Assembly (NCBI GenBank): GCA_921293015.1
Contig: OV121096.1
Span: 7,320,285-7,384,284, forward strand
Direction: 5' to 3'
From: Phorcus lineatus
Taxonomy: Eukaryota > Mollusca > Gastropoda > Trochida > Trochidae
Length of the DNA stretch: 64,000 bases
Under the pieces are notes generated by a model. That model made no database searches. It worked only from the letters and a program-made list of their open reading frames with translations, and was not told the origin of the DNA. This document shows, piece by piece, positions 36,070 to 49,344 of this stretch (its first letter is position 1; every line of letters begins with the position of its first letter). The position numbers and the translations under genes were made by a program.

Positions 36070-36809
36070 CTTCCACGTGCCCATCTCATCCTCTGTTGAC
36101 GCACTGGAGACGTTCAGCCAGATGACGTTGCGTTAAAACGGGACGTGGAACCGGTCGTCGTGGAAAAAACCCAGCCGCTCTCAGCCTGTTGCGCACCGTT
36201 TGGTCGGAAATTCTACGCAGGCCTGGTATCTGCGTTGTTGTTGACGTTGCTGTCCTGGTGCGTTCCCAAAGTTGGAGCAGTCGGATGTACCGATCTTGGG
36301 CTCGAGTAGTCACCCTTTGTCTGCCTGACCTTGGCCTATCATCAACGCTGTTTCGGGTGTTGAAACGGGTCCACAATGAAGAGATGGTCTGTCTGGACAC
36401 ACCAAAGTGTGTTGCAACATCTCGCTGCGTCGCGCCTGCTTGCAGTCTGCCAATAGCGTTGTTGCATAGCGGTCTGTTCAGTCTTGGCATTCTTCAGGTC
36501 GCTGTACCGATGTTGTGTAGTCTGAATGAACAGCGGCTCATATGGCTTTTTATACCCCTAAAGCAGACGTGTCTGCATGTAAACCTTCTTGATCCCATGC
36601 TGCACGTGCTTTCGCAGAAAATGCATTTGGACGAATCGCTCGTTTTCGTCCCTGAACACAACGTAAACTTTTTGGGCCATTGTTTTTGGTAAATTTACAC
36701 TTTTGTGCAAGCCTTTCTTTAAATTACAGGTATGTATCATGAAAAAAAATTGACCCGTTTTGAAAAAATCTATTTCGGATGAATGTCAAGTTTCTTTTTT
36801 TGAAGAGTT
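36070..36809 (-). mobile_element. Tc1-like element, 5' part only
   Basis: The right end reads inward aactcttcaaaaaaagaaac, matching the terminal repeat of the Tc1-like copy at 62268, and is flanked by TA. The 3' half with the catalytic domain and the left inverted repeat are missing. Confidence 0.6.
36086..36490 (-). pseudogene. Tc1-like transposase N-terminal DNA-binding region
   Basis: 134 residues from ATG with a paired-like helix-turn-helix (ATQRDVATHFGVSRQTISSL), the GRQRVTT linker and a second helix-turn-helix (ISDQTVRNRLRAAG). The frame stops just before the DDE catalytic domain would begin, so it cannot be an active transposase. Tc1-like proteins are normally about 340 residues. Confidence 0.75.
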
Positions 36810-37170
36810 TATATAAGTCATATGCGACGTTTATATGTTAATGAGATTGACCCTTGTTTCGTCAAAGACTGAAGTGTTATAATTAAATCTGCTGGGGTAA
36901 ATGGTATTAATAGACATATGCAAATGACTTCAACTTGTTCTCTGTAAAATCGAAATTTATAAGAGTTATAACTTCTACTTCTGTAATTTGTTATCTCTTT
37001 GAAGGCCACCAAGAGACGCGCATTGTGATTGCTCGAAGGTATCTGCGGCAAGCCAATGACATTTAGAGGTCAAACTGAGGTAAAGGTTAACCTGACGGCT
37101 TGAGTAAGGGAACCTAGTGAGATCTATAATCTGCGTAACGTAGTGCGGCAATGTTAGATTTCATGTTAAT
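36800..37170 (+). mobile_element. Inverted-repeat element, relative of the 46,830 element
   Basis: Shares (inverted) 'gtgattgctcgaaggtat', 'ctgcggcaagccaat' and 'gcgtaacgtagtg' with 46890-47200. The opposite end was not found, so it may be a half element. Confidence 0.5.
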
Positions 37171-37179
37171 GTGATTGGA

Positions 37180-38010
37180 CCAGACTGGGACAGTTTTTAA
37201 GTTGGATTGGTGAGGTCAATATACCTTTATTTCTCTGTAGCTTTCTGGAGCATGTGATCACTTCCTCATAAGGCTTACAGATTTACCTTGCCATCCCTTT
37301 ATTTTTATAAGTCCTACTAAACCTATCTGGTGGTTCTGATTTGTTACTCACTCAAGTAGTGATTTGGGATTATCTAGAGTACTGTGTACTTATTGTTTAT
37401 TCATCCCTATTTTAGTCCCGTCCCGTTAAGCTCGCCTTGTCAATTCACGCAAGTGTTGATTTGTCTAATTGATGCTATCTCGTTAAGACGGCCATAAGCT
37501 TGTCTAGTTGTTTCACCGTCTGGGTATTAGCGATGCTACTGTGATTCCCTAGTTTGACCTGATTAACTCACTGCTTCTCTCTTACCTTTATTTGCTTGAT
37601 TTTTATTTTGTCATCTTAGATTTATATTTAGATTTCGTTACACCATGACAATGTCATGGACACTCATATAATATCCTATATATAGGTTTGGTGAATCTCT
37701 AATTTGGTTCAGATTGGCCATGTCATAAAAACTACGTCGTCTTCTCCTCAATAGGTTGTAATATCAGCTAATTGAATAAGCCCCAATAGAATGTTGACTC
37801 TGTGGTCACGTATTTAATATCATGTGTGCCTGATGAGTCATCGATCAATTGGCTCTATATATTTATTCACTCATGTTAGATACGTATTGAGTGATGAGAC
37901 AGAAGTCGTGAGGACATGTAAGTGAGAGTGAGTTTTGAACATTATTGAACATTATGTATGTATGTACGATACACATGTACTACGTATGGGTGTGTGTATG
38001 TATGTACTCT
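37180..38010. other. Gene-free stretch
   Basis: AT-rich sequence with no coherent frame, no recognised repeat and no domain. I see nothing in it. Confidence 0.4.
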
Positions 38011-38119
38011 ATGCGTGTATTAAGGTATTAATGTACTGTTTGGGTGTGTGCATGTATGTATGCAGTGCAAGTATGAAATGTAGGTATTAATGTATATATG
38101 GAGGTGTGCAGATTTGAAT

Positions 38120-38312
38120 GTTTTGTATGTATGTATGTATGTATGTATGTATGTATGTATGTATGTGTGTGTGTGTATGTGTATGTGTATGTACAGATAA
38201 ATGCAATGGTATGAATCATGTTTTATTTTATGAATTTTAACACCGTGTGCATCGGTGTCTTTTCGGCCTAAATAGGCCCGGGTGTAAAACCCAAGACACA
38301 TGAATAAACTAC

Positions 38313-38351
<39 letters not shown>

Positions 38352-38352
38352 C
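38120..38352 (+). repeat. Microsatellites (TATG)n and (TTA)n with a retroposon-like tail
   Basis: (TATG)n at about 38127-38166 runs into a (TG)n/(TATG) mix. (TTA)n lies at about 38314-38351, after 'acacatgaataaactacttt', which looks like the 3' tail of a retroposon. The 156-residue reverse frame here is an artefact of these repeats. Confidence 0.85.
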
Positions 38353-38529
38353 ATTATTGCCGTTATTAAACATGTGGATGACTAGCATCCAAAAGAGAGT
38401 GGACAGATAAGGGAGAAAGGGATATAGAGGATGAAAGAAAAGACGGAAAGGCATAGTGTGAGATAGAGAGTAGGTTTTGTAACCACTCAATTCAAATATT
38501 CTTACGAAGTTGAACAGTACCTACAGCGC

Positions 38530-38830
38530 CCTCTATCCGGTCCTATGGCCGTGCTCTTGATTTTTTCCGTTGTGGAGTTGTCCCGCTTCGTGTTGAAACA
38601 GGTCGATACACTAATTTGCCTTTGAATGAACGTGTGTGTTTTAACTGTCATCAATGTGTCGAGAATGTGTGTCATGTTTTATTCCATTGTCGTTTATAGA
38701 AAGATATTTGTGTGAGTCTTTTAACTAATTGTGCTGAGGTCTTTGATAATTTTAATGTTTTATTTGATATTGTTAAGATTTCCTTTATTATTTCTAACGA
38801 AAACATACTGTTTTAGCGGCCAAAACCCAC
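38530..38830 (+). mobile_element. LINE 3' end fragment
   Basis: A frame reads RCGVVPLRVETGRYTNLPLN, then ERVCFNCHQCVENVCHVLFH and a TAG. This is the same C-terminal LINE signature as at 21541, from a diverged copy. Confidence 0.6.
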
Positions 38831-39040
38831 AGGTTTTTATTGGAAAAACGAAGGTATATTTCATATCATAGTGCTCAATTTTACCACGTATCTTACTTAT
38901 AGCATATATCTATATATAGTTATTCAATACATTGATAAGGTGTACTTTTTGTACATTTATATTTCAGATTTATGGTCTCTCATAACCCTAAATGGATGGC
39001 TCGGATATTCCTTTTATTTTACTGTTTATATGTTGTAGTA

Positions 39041-39493
39041 CATTCTCTCCCAACAGGTACATGTAGCTACGTCATAAATTCCTATATAACCTCTGTCTTA
39101 TACGAAGGTTTCTCGGGCTTCTTGCTGTTTCCCCTAGCGGGACAATATTGCACCTTAAACTACATGGCTATATTACAGCCAATAAAAACAACGAATTCAT
39201 GAATAAGATATTTGTTGTAACACAGGCCTATCCAATAAAAGAGTCGAAAAATTAGGCATTTGTGTTCTGTAAAGAAGTTTTATGTGCATATTCAAAAAAG
39301 TTTTACTTTTGGAAAGCTTACGGAAATAACTTTGGCGATTTGAATGATAACTTTTGAAACGGCGTTGCTGATTGCACAACTTACTATGATTGTATCCAAT
39401 CGACGTTCTACATTTCGTGACCAAGAAACTTTCAAACTAAGACAGAGGATGTATAGGAATTTATGACGGAGCTACCTCTGTTGGGAGAGAATG
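39041..39493 (+). mobile_element. MITE (9-bp TSD family), copy 2
   Basis: Ends are cattctctcccaacag and its inverse ctgttgggagagaatg, with inverted similarity extending about 55 bp. Flanks gttgtagta and gttgttgta agree at 8 of 9 positions. The plus-strand frame 38972-39202 crosses this end and is not a gene. Confidence 0.85.
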
Positions 39494-39639
39494 GTTGTTG
39501 TACTAGGTGAGACGTTAATAAATCATCTGTCTGTCTGTCTATATTTACGAAATTTTGGTGTATGCTAATAATGCATATACTCTCAATTAATCATTATTAT
39601 ATTATAATATACAAACAATGTATCGAATCTCGTCTTATA

Positions 39640-40030
39640 TGAGGGAAATCACGTGGTGGCACGTGGTCCTGTACTTAGCTAAGTTGACCGCTTTCAGCGA
39701 AGTTCAGCAACATCTGGCGTGGCTCGCCGGATGGGTGGGTTACCAGATCATTGCTGTATTAACTGAGAGTTGAAGGGTTATTCCCTGCCCCACACTGAGG
39801 CACGAGTTGAGAACCTTGTGGTATCTCCTTAGGCAAGATACTTTATTCAAAATGTGCTTCTGTTCTCCCAACAATACTAATTGGGTACCTGGTGTAGATT
39901 GTGTTGGAGGTGACCTTTAAGCGCTGTAATCGGCAGCTTGGGTTAGACCAGGGTAATAATGCAGGGAGCGCCTTGAGCATGCATTCGGTGTGGATATGTG
40001 CGCTATATAAATACCCTAATTATTATTATT
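39640..40030 (+). mobile_element. SINE with a 5S-rRNA-like head and (ATT)n tail
   Basis: The head gaagttcagcaacatctggc ... ccggatgggtgggttacc resembles the internal promoter half of 5S rRNA (GAAGCTAAGC ... GGATGGGAGACC). The body ends in gcgctatataaataccctaa followed by ttattattatt. 5S-derived SINEs of this layout are known in animals. Identity is by eye. Confidence 0.5.
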
Positions 40031-40779
40031 AATTAGCTTGTTCTGATAAATCTGGTGATCATCCCTCCTCCTATCTTTATTTTCACAGAGCTTAATATTC
40101 TGATCTATCTTCACTATATAACCCCTTTAGCACTGTTTATCAGGAAAATCTGTACATAAATTACCCGCTCTTGTTTTGTGTAATTAATAAAACGTATTAC
40201 AACACGATTTGTTCAGAATTCGAGAAATAGCCTTTCAATTTAAAATCTTTGCTCTAATTTCGTTTTTTTACAACCATTTGGATGGCAAGGTTTCATTTAC
40301 AATTCAAATTCAAGTAACTGGGCATGCGCTGAAAAGGACTGTTATGAATTTAAAGTTATAAACGCCCATTTCAATTTTATCGTATCAAGCAAATTGCATC
40401 GATCATGTTACTGTCTCATAATAAGATCCGCGAGATAATAATTTGAGTACATTGAATGAAACATAAGCCCTGGTTGACATAGTATGAATATCTAGCGAAA
40501 AGGTCTTAATCATAGCAAAGGAGGTCCAGAAACATCAGATTACATTGCATTTCGCTGAAATTCTTTTTAATAAACAATAAAACTAGTTCATACAAAAGTT
40601 TAATTCTTCAATAAAGCTCATATGGGCGTTTCATAAAGCTACCTTCTATCTGGTTTTCGGAAGATAAATGACTTCCTCATTTAGCGATTGTTTTTGTCAT
40701 GTTACCTTGGAAACCACATAAAGAAGACATAGGAAGGGAGGTTTGTCAAAAGGCACATGTGTATATCATGGGTATTCGC

Positions 40780-41640
40780 TATGTCAAGTTTCCACAAATT
40801 CCAATGTTTAGTGTCAAAATTTGACAGAAAAACTAAGTATATTTTCATGAATTAAGCAAATTACGGACTAAAACATACAAAAGGAACATCTTCACATAAT
40901 AGTGATTAACTGTTTCAAGTTTCTTAACATTCAGATACTAAGTGTCTGGCTTAAAAGCGAAAAAAAGTTACAAGAAAACCAGAGAAGATTTACATTTAGT
41001 TTGCAAATTATGCATACAAACATAAAAAAGGCACATCTACACATATTGATTAATGTGCTTAGTTTCTTTAGATGTCAACATTTAGGTATACAAACATTTA
41101 AAAGGCACATCTACACATCATAGTGATTAATCTGTCAAGTTTCTTTAAATTTAACAATTAGTTATTAGAGATATATTGGGGGAACAAAACCTGAGAGAAA
41201 CTGAGAAGAGGTTCTTTTAATTATGCAAATTGGGGACTGAAACATAAAAAAGTTACATCCTCACCCCATATTGATAACATATGCCAAGATTCTTGCTATT
41301 TTAAACATTAGAGTTAGATTAGTTTTGATGGAAAAGCAGGAAATTTGCAAAAATTATGAAATTCGGTCCTGAAATATGGCCTTGGCACACCTACACACCA
41401 TATTAACTAAATAGGTCAAGAATATTTTTATTTAAAAATTAGGTTTATACTTATGAGCGGAACAAAAGTTTGATGCATAAACTAAGAAAAAATGTGCAAA
41501 TGTAATGCTAATTAGTGGCTGAAGTATGCAGAATGCATATGTATACATCATACTGATTATATATGTAAAAATTTGTTACATTCAAACAATTAGAGTCCGA
41601 GTTATAAACGGAAATAAAGTTGTGAAGGACGGACATGTTG
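40780..41640 (+). repeat. Degenerate tandem repeat family (copy 1)
   Basis: Units share 'aaaggcacatctacacat', 'tgattaat(g)tg', 'gtttctttaaat' and 'caattag'. The block ends in 'aaggacggacatgttgaccg'. Also present at 52205-53790. Confidence 0.7.
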
Positions 41641-41994
41641 ACCGCTATACAGCACCGACTATTTCGAAACAGGGGTATAAAAAGAAGAATTAAACTTCAT
41701 GGTCTTCTTCTTCTCTGGAGTGACATTGGCGTGGTTATATGGACACTGAAATGAAAAATTCATATCTTTATAATGTTATGCCATTCGCAAATAAATTCAA
41801 CGTTAATTTCAATAAATCATTCAGTATGAGTACGTCGAAAAAATAGATTATTATTCTGTTTATATATTTTCTTGTATTTTGTTATGAAATCTTATTATCC
41901 CTTATGAAAACGATTCAACGAAATGCTAATTAAACAGATTACCAGTGTACGAGATTTGAAAGTTAACCAATAAGCAACGATATAAACATGATTA

Positions 41995-42132
<138 letters not shown>

Positions 42133-42187
42133 TTAGAAATGTAATCAATTGAAAATCATGATCAATTTACCTTTAATTAAGCCTTAA

Positions 42188-44446
42188 AGGGGAACAACAA
42201 CCCTAGCCTTTCAGACCTAATTGACCAGCAGTTACGTAATTGCCATAGCCTGGAAAGAGGTCACGTGACACGGACTGGGCGCCGGCCAAGCTGTCATTGT
42301 GACAGGGGAATCCCCTTTATTACATGCGATCGTTGATCATTCATTTTCGTTCCTGACACGATGCCTGAATTCCAAATTCCAAGTTGATTTTTTTTTACCA
42401 CTTTAGAACTTTTATTAACTTAATTTGGGTGTCTATGACATATTCTAAATCTTATTCCCCCATTCATTGCAAATAACTAAGGGATAGGCCCCACGTCGGC
42501 GACATAACACAATGGTGGAAGCAGACGTTAAACTTCAACCCAACAACACGATGCCTGCAGTCCAAAATGGAAAATGGCTATAGCTTCTCTACTATCACAT
42601 GTCGCTGTGAGACCTGCAATCGGTCGACTATAGGGGGAGCATGTCCTTGCCGTACAGCCGTTGGCCTTTTGTCAATGATTATTGAAAATAAGTAAATATC
42701 ATGATTTTGGCATTTAAGTGATGAAAATGCAATTATTTCGAAATATATCAATTCTTTAATTTCAGTAAGCTGCCCTACGCCCACATACAATCATAAACAA
42801 ATAAAACAGAATTAGAGAGGAAGTGAATTGACAATGTTTATTCCAGCTCGTCAACTGAAAACATGGGAGTAGAGCGAGATTACAGTGACTGTTTAGACCA
42901 GACTTTCCAAGTACTATATAACTTCCTTGAAGTGTTATAAACAACGTATGTGATCGATCTCTTACATAATATCCTTATTATCATTTCCTGTTCCGAGGAC
43001 AGCTGTGCTTTATTGCTTTATGCCTGACTGGTTGGCTGATAAATTAGATAACATCATTGTTGATTTCAGCTTTACCGTTCATGCATTGTATAATGTCTGA
43101 GAGACTACATGGAATAAGATATATCTATAACAAAATGTAGATTATGCGGTTTTGCTCATGCTCATTAAGATTAATCCAACTATATTTTATATTTTTCACT
43201 ATCTTTTAAATGTCAAAAGCATGTGTTCATCTACTGTGAATAATTGGCGAAAAAAAAAATCAAAACAAAGTAACTATTTGTCAATCCGGGATTAGGACGA
43301 GATAATTTTTATTGTCATTTACTAAAGTGAATCTATCATTAATTATGGCTCAGATTGTTGGTGCCCTTTTCTCTGTAAGACTGGTAAATACATATACGTT
43401 AACAATTACTGCCAAGTTTGTATACATCATTTTTCAAGTCATTCTTATTCTTATCCATTCGTAATTAGAAATCCCATATCGGAACTATCGGGACGCATGA
43501 TGTACGAGGTGAACCCCTTGTCGATGACTTTGAAATAATGAAAATATTAAATCAATTTTCGATTGTATCATCATGAGATTATACCTTAAAATTTTACTGA
43601 TGAATAGTCAACTCAAATGCGAGACATACTAAACCGGACCCAAAAAAACAGTTTAAAACACCCTATCATCAAGGTAACCCTTTTAGTTAAACTTTATAAC
43701 TAGTGACCAGTATATCCTTCATGTATTCCCTTTTTATAACTATCAGTGATATTTTAAAATTATGGCAAACGTGTCTTAAATTTCTGAAAAATGATTGTGT
43801 CTTTGTTAAATGTCAACTTGGTGTTCAATTATGCTCTTAAAAAGTTGGATAACTATATGTGAATTGTATCAATATTAAAAGTGCATTGATTTTACAGTTG
43901 TTTAATCCAGGTTCAATTTACTGCCAAATATAAAAAAACAACCCTCAAACCCCTATCTGCCATAGATAAGAAATTTCAAATAGTTAGGAATTGAGTAATA
44001 GTGACGAAAATTCAAAAAATATCCACACAAGTCAAAACCTAATATTTAAAAATATCGACAGAAATATTGTGAAGTTTGTAGTGTCCAAGCTTACAAGTTA
44101 AATGTAAACAACTGCATAATACCAGATCACCAGAATTGTTTATCTAATTTTGTAAAAGGTGAGGGAAATAAAAACTAAAAAAGATTTCACTTTACAAAGA
44201 TTTATATATTTTTTCTCATATCTCATATCTCATATGGCAGTTCAGTTGTAGAACGATTTGTTTAAAAGGACATTCTCACACGCGTATCCGGTTGGGTAAT
44301 TCGCGCGTGTAAGGAAACCGCGCGCGTAGGATGCAGCGCAGAAAAAAACACCGCTGAGTAGAGAGCGCGCTGATTGAGTTTTACGACCCTCGCGGGGCCT
44401 CGCTAATAAAACACTGGAAGTTAAAAATTAAAGTTGTTGACCCCCT
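42188..44446. mobile_element. TTAA-flanked nonautonomous element, piggyBac type
   Basis: TTAA at 42184-42187 and 44447-44450. The termini read AGGGGaaCAACAAC and, inward on the other strand, AGGGGgtCAACAAC. Segmental copy 2 has a single aagccTTAAagtttgaagc at 54350, the empty site. No transposase frame is present. The GC-rich part near 44280-44400 is unlike its surroundings. A SINE-like piece (acacaatggtggaagcagac) lies near 42510. Confidence 0.75.
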
Positions 44447-45386
44447 TTAAGGTATGAAGCAGTGAAGGTGTAAATCTGCTTCAGAATATAATTTCAATTT
44501 TAAATGTTTTCTAAAATTGTTTTTTAAAGTCCACAATAATCATATAGCTAATCTATTCGTGAACACTAGTTAACGTACACAAACCTGCTTAATGTCCTAA
44601 TCGAAGTTAATCTCCCCGACCATAGCTCATAAGAATATGGAGCCCAAGTCTGAACCACAATAATGATTATAAACGCATAATTTGATAACTGGGAATTCTG
44701 AAAGACTAACAACAAATCACTTAACCGTGGCAAGAATAATCTAAATCGATTGAAATCAAATGATTTAGTTTTCACTTTTTACAAAAATGTTGGAGTTCAT
44801 CACAACTATGCATGCATGCTTATCTTTTATATTTCGTTAATTATTTTTGAATGACAGCTGATATGCGACACATATAAAACATTCATTGCAACTGTCCCAT
44901 AGATTACCACATTGAATCTGAAACTTTGCAATAACCTGATGCATATGTGACGTTTATATAGCTTCAATTGTCGTAATAATCAGCTGATTATTACATTTAA
45001 ATCATGTAGAACTACATTTGTAATTGCTACGATGTCTAATGTTACGGGTAACTTCGGTCTATACCTTATTATTGAATTAGCTATTGAACAGCTAATTAAA
45101 TGTAAGTCTAATGGATTTTCAAAAGTGATGACTCGATTTTGTCCAGGTACTGCACTCGAGTTTTAGGCACTGCGTACATAAAATCGTCGTTTCGATGTAG
45201 ATACATGTCACGAACGGTTTCAAAGACTAATGTTGTGTGAAATAAACAATTCCCGTTTTTTGAGAATGGCCAAAATATTTTTAATTACCAAGACAATGTT
45301 GTATTAACGTCAAAATAGAACTATATATGTCATTAACACTATTAGACATGCTATCGTAATGGAAATCTCTAATTAATAATACTCAC

Positions 45387-45512
45387 AATACAAGCATCTA
45401 GATGCCGTTCGTGAATTTCTTTTTCCCAAGCATTAAATTTAGTCGTGTCTACACTATATAGTTTTGTTGTTAGTTTCACAAGTTCTTTTTCTGTGTCGTC
45501 ACTAGAAGCCAT
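45387..45512 (-). CDS. First coding exon of an unknown gene (segmental copy 1)
   Basis: 42 codons from ATG to a gtgagt donor in phase 0: MASSDDTEKELVKLTTKLYS..., ending EKEIHERHLDACI. It is predicted charged and helical. The copy at 55525-55650 is open in the same frame, with several amino-acid differences and no stop or indel, which suggests coding. Later exons should lie at lower coordinates but none were identified. No family recognised. Confidence 0.45.
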
Positions 45513-46379
45513 GTTGGCAAATGACACACTCTGTAATTGACCAATAGAAAACCTGAAACGAGCACACGTACATGTAGGGCCATATATATCAGAAAGGTTG
45601 TTGATTCATCTGATCACAAAGAAATACTGTTGATTCCTATAAACAACATTCGTTGTCTAGGTCGACAGCAATGTTTGAAACAGGTTACTAAATTAGAGTT
45701 ACCTCTCTTTGAAGCCGGAAGAATATTTTACGGGCGCATGGTTGGACAGCTATGAGTAAGGAAAGTTGAAAGTCTGATTAAAATCGACCGTATTCCGAGG
45801 AATAAAAGTTTTAGAATATTGACTATAGCCGAATTCGAACGTCTACCACGTACTGCCCCTCATATAGTACGTTCGAATCCTGCTAGAGATAAAATTAAAA
45901 AACTGTGTTTTTCACTTCTTAAACAATACAATGGTTGTATAAATTCAATATGAAGACTAAGAAGGCATATGATATTTTTTAATGAACTTGAACAATAGAA
46001 AGGGGGAGCTTTTATGTTTTAATCCATTTTACAAACCAAAGGCTAAAATGATAACGTTCATTTAATTAATAACGGAAATTGGGAGTCGGAGGGGAAAAAG
46101 GGTCCCAGGGGGAGCTGACCGGCAATGTTGATAAACCGCAACTATTTATAATTACAATGATTTGAATGGTAACGCAAATAAGAGAGGGGATGTTAGAAAA
46201 AAGTTTCAGGCGGTTCATGTTTAATCTAATCTGTAAATTTATGATTACTTTGATTTGACAAGAACACAAACCTTCGTTATAAAAGGGCCTAAATTCATAA
46301 GTCTGGCCAGTCGGGGATCGGCGTAGGCCTATGATTCACATAAGTGTAGGTTCGAAAAGGCATAGCGCCAATATAATTC

Positions 46380-46821
46380 CATTCTCTCCCAACAGAGGAT
46401 AGCTTCGTCATAAATTCCTATACAACCTCTGTCTTAATCAGGCAGTTTCCCATACTTGCGATATATTGCAACCTAAACTACCTGGCAATATTTCAGTCAA
46501 TGAAAACACCGAATGCAGAGGAATGCATTATTAACATTTGTTGTCACACTGGCCTTTGCAATGACACAGATGAGGTGTAAATGTTCTGTTAAGACGACTC
46601 AAAGTGCTAGGTGCAAATTCGAATAATGTTTAGCTTTTGTAAAGCTTACGGAGGTAACGAAGGCGATTTGAATGATAACTTTTTAAACGGGTTCGTTGAT
46701 TGCACAATTAACTTTGATTGCATCCAATCAGCGTTCTACTTTTCATGCACGAGAACCCTTCAAATTAAGACAGAGGTTGTATAGGAATTTATGACGGAGC
46801 TACCTCTGTTGGGAGAGAATG
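46380..46821 (+). mobile_element. MITE (9-bp TSD family), copy 3
   Basis: Perfect 9-bp target duplication: atataattc at 46371-46379 and 46822-46830. The inverted repeats are about 55 bp. Segmental copy 2 has no element at the matching place (about 56465). Confidence 0.9.
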
Positions 46822-46831
46822 ATATAATTCC

Positions 46832-47730
46832 ATATTAAACTGAATCTCGTAAAAATAAAATCCAATATTGCTTCACTACGTTACGCAGAGTATATATAGC
46901 CTCACTAGTCTAAGTTACACAAGCCGTCAGGCTAACCTTTGCCTCAATTTTACCCCTAATTGGCTTGCCGCAGATACGTATATACCTTCAAGCAATCACG
47001 GTGCGCGTCACTTGATGGCTATGTCAGACATTGTAAGGAATTGAAACTCTTATAACTTTTCGATTTTACAGAGATCAAGTTGAAGTAATTTGCATATGTT
47101 ATCTTAATAGAATAACAAACCAGCAGAAATACTTATAGTATATCAGTCTTTGAAGAAACAAGGCTCAATCTCATTAGCATATGAGGTCAATATAATAATC
47201 AAGAAAGTTCTTATTGATATTTGTACATATTTTGGTGATTTTTGTTATCAACATGTTTATGGATATTAAGTTTCACTAAATTAAAAAGTACTCCAAACTA
47301 TAAGACGAAACGTTTATTAAACGTATCTGTTTCAAGAAAAATCATTTTGGATTGGTACCTTCTACTAAAGGATAACGTTAAGATATGCAGGGTTTCCTTT
47401 GCGAAAGATAACTCCCCATCCTTCGATTTGACGTTTTAGTCCAACAAACGAGCTTGGATAAATAAAAAGAACATAAAATACATTAATTCGGATATTTAGG
47501 CAGTTTGACATTCGGAAAACAGTCGGAATTTTGCAGTATCCGAGTTCTGAAAAGCGTACAAACGAAATACAATTCGCCAGCACCAAAGACTACGGGGCGA
47601 ACTCGCTGATCGGCTGATTTGACTAATGTCAGAGGCAAGCCTGACGGCTCGCATAACGGAGCCTGGTGAGATCTACACGCGTAATGTAGTGCAGTATTTA
47701 GATTTCATTTTGATAAGATTGAATTAGACT
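46832..47730. mobile_element. Inverted-repeat DNA element, no coding capacity
   Basis: The left end carries ...ttacgcagagtatatatagc...gccgtcaggct and the right end the inverse agcctgacggct...gatctacacgcgtaatgtag. The ends match over about 80 bp. It is absent from segmental copy 2 between 56470 and 56490. Confidence 0.6.
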
Positions 47731-48435
47731 ACTATTATTTCAAAAGTTATAGATCTATTTAAGACCAATAAAACTTATTTCAAGAGAATAACGGTACAAA
47801 TACCCATGGAAGAGTACAATAAATATATTTCATCGACGTTGATTATTTCATATCATTTAAATTTGATGATTAAAACATCTGACAGTTTCATTTTGGAAAA
47901 GTTTCATTTTAGCCATCAAGTAATCGCTACAAATTTATAAAAACTTAATTTTAAAAATCATTGGAAAGACATTAAATGAGCGAGTGATAGAGTAAAATAT
48001 TGGTTAGTTAACGCCGCCGAGCAATATTTCACCATTAGCGAAGACTTTGAAGGCGCACAAAGTATATTGTTGGGGTCAAATATGTCAATCTTCATAAAAG
48101 TGATATTTGTTCGAGAAGTAGTGTATGACTTTGAAAATTTGTCATTTTAAAACTGAAACAGTTCAGTTAAGTGACGAGAAACAGGTTTAGTCCTGATTTC
48201 TGATCGAAAACCGGACAATGATTTTTTGCCGACAGTTTGCTCGCCAATAACTCAAACGTAATTTTCGAAACTCATCTACAAAAAACCCAAAGGAAACTAT
48301 GAGTCGTTGGTGATATGTGAGTCATTTAATACATATATGTGCAAAATGCAAATGGTAGGTCTCCTTTTTAACATCCATATGGTCATTTTACGATGAACAA
48401 TAAAACAAGTAAATATGATAATTTATGCATGTTAG

Positions 48436-48851
48436 CATTCTCTCCCAACAGATGTAGCTCCGTCATAAATTCCTATACAAGCTCTGTCTTAATTCGAAGG
48501 GTTTCTCGGGCCTCAGGCAGTTGCCCCTCCTGGCGATAAATTGCAACTTAAACTACCTGGCAATGAAAACACTGAATGCTGCGGAATGCATGAATAACAT
48601 ATTTGTTCTCATATAGGCATATGCAATGATGCAGTCGCAAAGTGCAAGGTGCAAATTCAAATAAAGTTTAGCATTTGTAAAGCTTCCAGAAGTAACGAAG
48701 GCGATTTGAATGATGAACGGCGTTGCTGATTGCACAACTAACTTTGATTGCATCCAATCATCGTTCTACTTTTCGTGTACAAGAAACCTTCGAATTAAGA
48801 CAGAGGTTGTATTGGAATTTATGACGGAGCTACCTCTGTTGGGAGAGAATG
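48436..48851 (+). mobile_element. MITE (9-bp TSD family), copy 4
   Basis: Flanks gcatgttag and gcattttag match at 8 of 9. Segmental copy 2 shows a single gcatttcag at about 57356, the empty site. The right end is ctgttgggagagaatg. Confidence 0.9.
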
Positions 48852-49344
48852 GCATTTTAGGGATGAGTCTGAAAGTTTAGCTAGGTTATATGAACTAAAT
48901 TAATCACATTTGGTATGTATGCTCTTATTCAGGTCACTTAAAGAAGATATGCAACATACTCTGTGTCACTTTAAATATGCATCTCCTTGAGATTGATAGC
49001 TAGATCAGTGATCGGTTTTAGAACTTTATTGATTACAAAAGATTTGTAGACCCATAGTTTACCCATAATAAATGTAGATAACCTTCGAGTAATCCTAATA
49101 GTGTCAGTCAACATATTATCAGATTATATATTCATATGAAACTTGTCAAACTTCACAGCGTCTGTCGGTTTTACTTTTCTTGCTGTCAGCAAAATTTGAA
49201 TATTTCCGGTATTGTGGTTCACTGAAGATTTATTGCAACGTTCTGGTCTATAATAACGGACATTCTAACCTGAAGATATACTTTTTTCAAGTACTTCAGT
49301 CGAAGATAAAACAACATAAAAATCGGTTTGGTAAAGGTGGATTA

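Noticed and set aside
36189..36692. 167-residue plus-strand frame
   Set aside because: Shadow of the Tc1-like transposase on the opposite strand, which has clear helix-turn-helix motifs.
37825..37860. Hammerhead ribozyme core (ctgatgag)
   Set aside because: No GAAA or flanking stems at the required spacing; the same holds for the ctgatgacg sites near 13110 and 13210.
38020..38490. 156-residue reverse frame with His/Thr/Tyr and Asn repeats
   Set aside because: Produced by (TATG)n and (TTA)n microsatellites.
38972..39202. Plus-strand frame with a signal-peptide-like start
   Set aside because: It runs across the terminal repeat of a MITE, and the hydrophobic part borders the insertion. No splice or homologue support.
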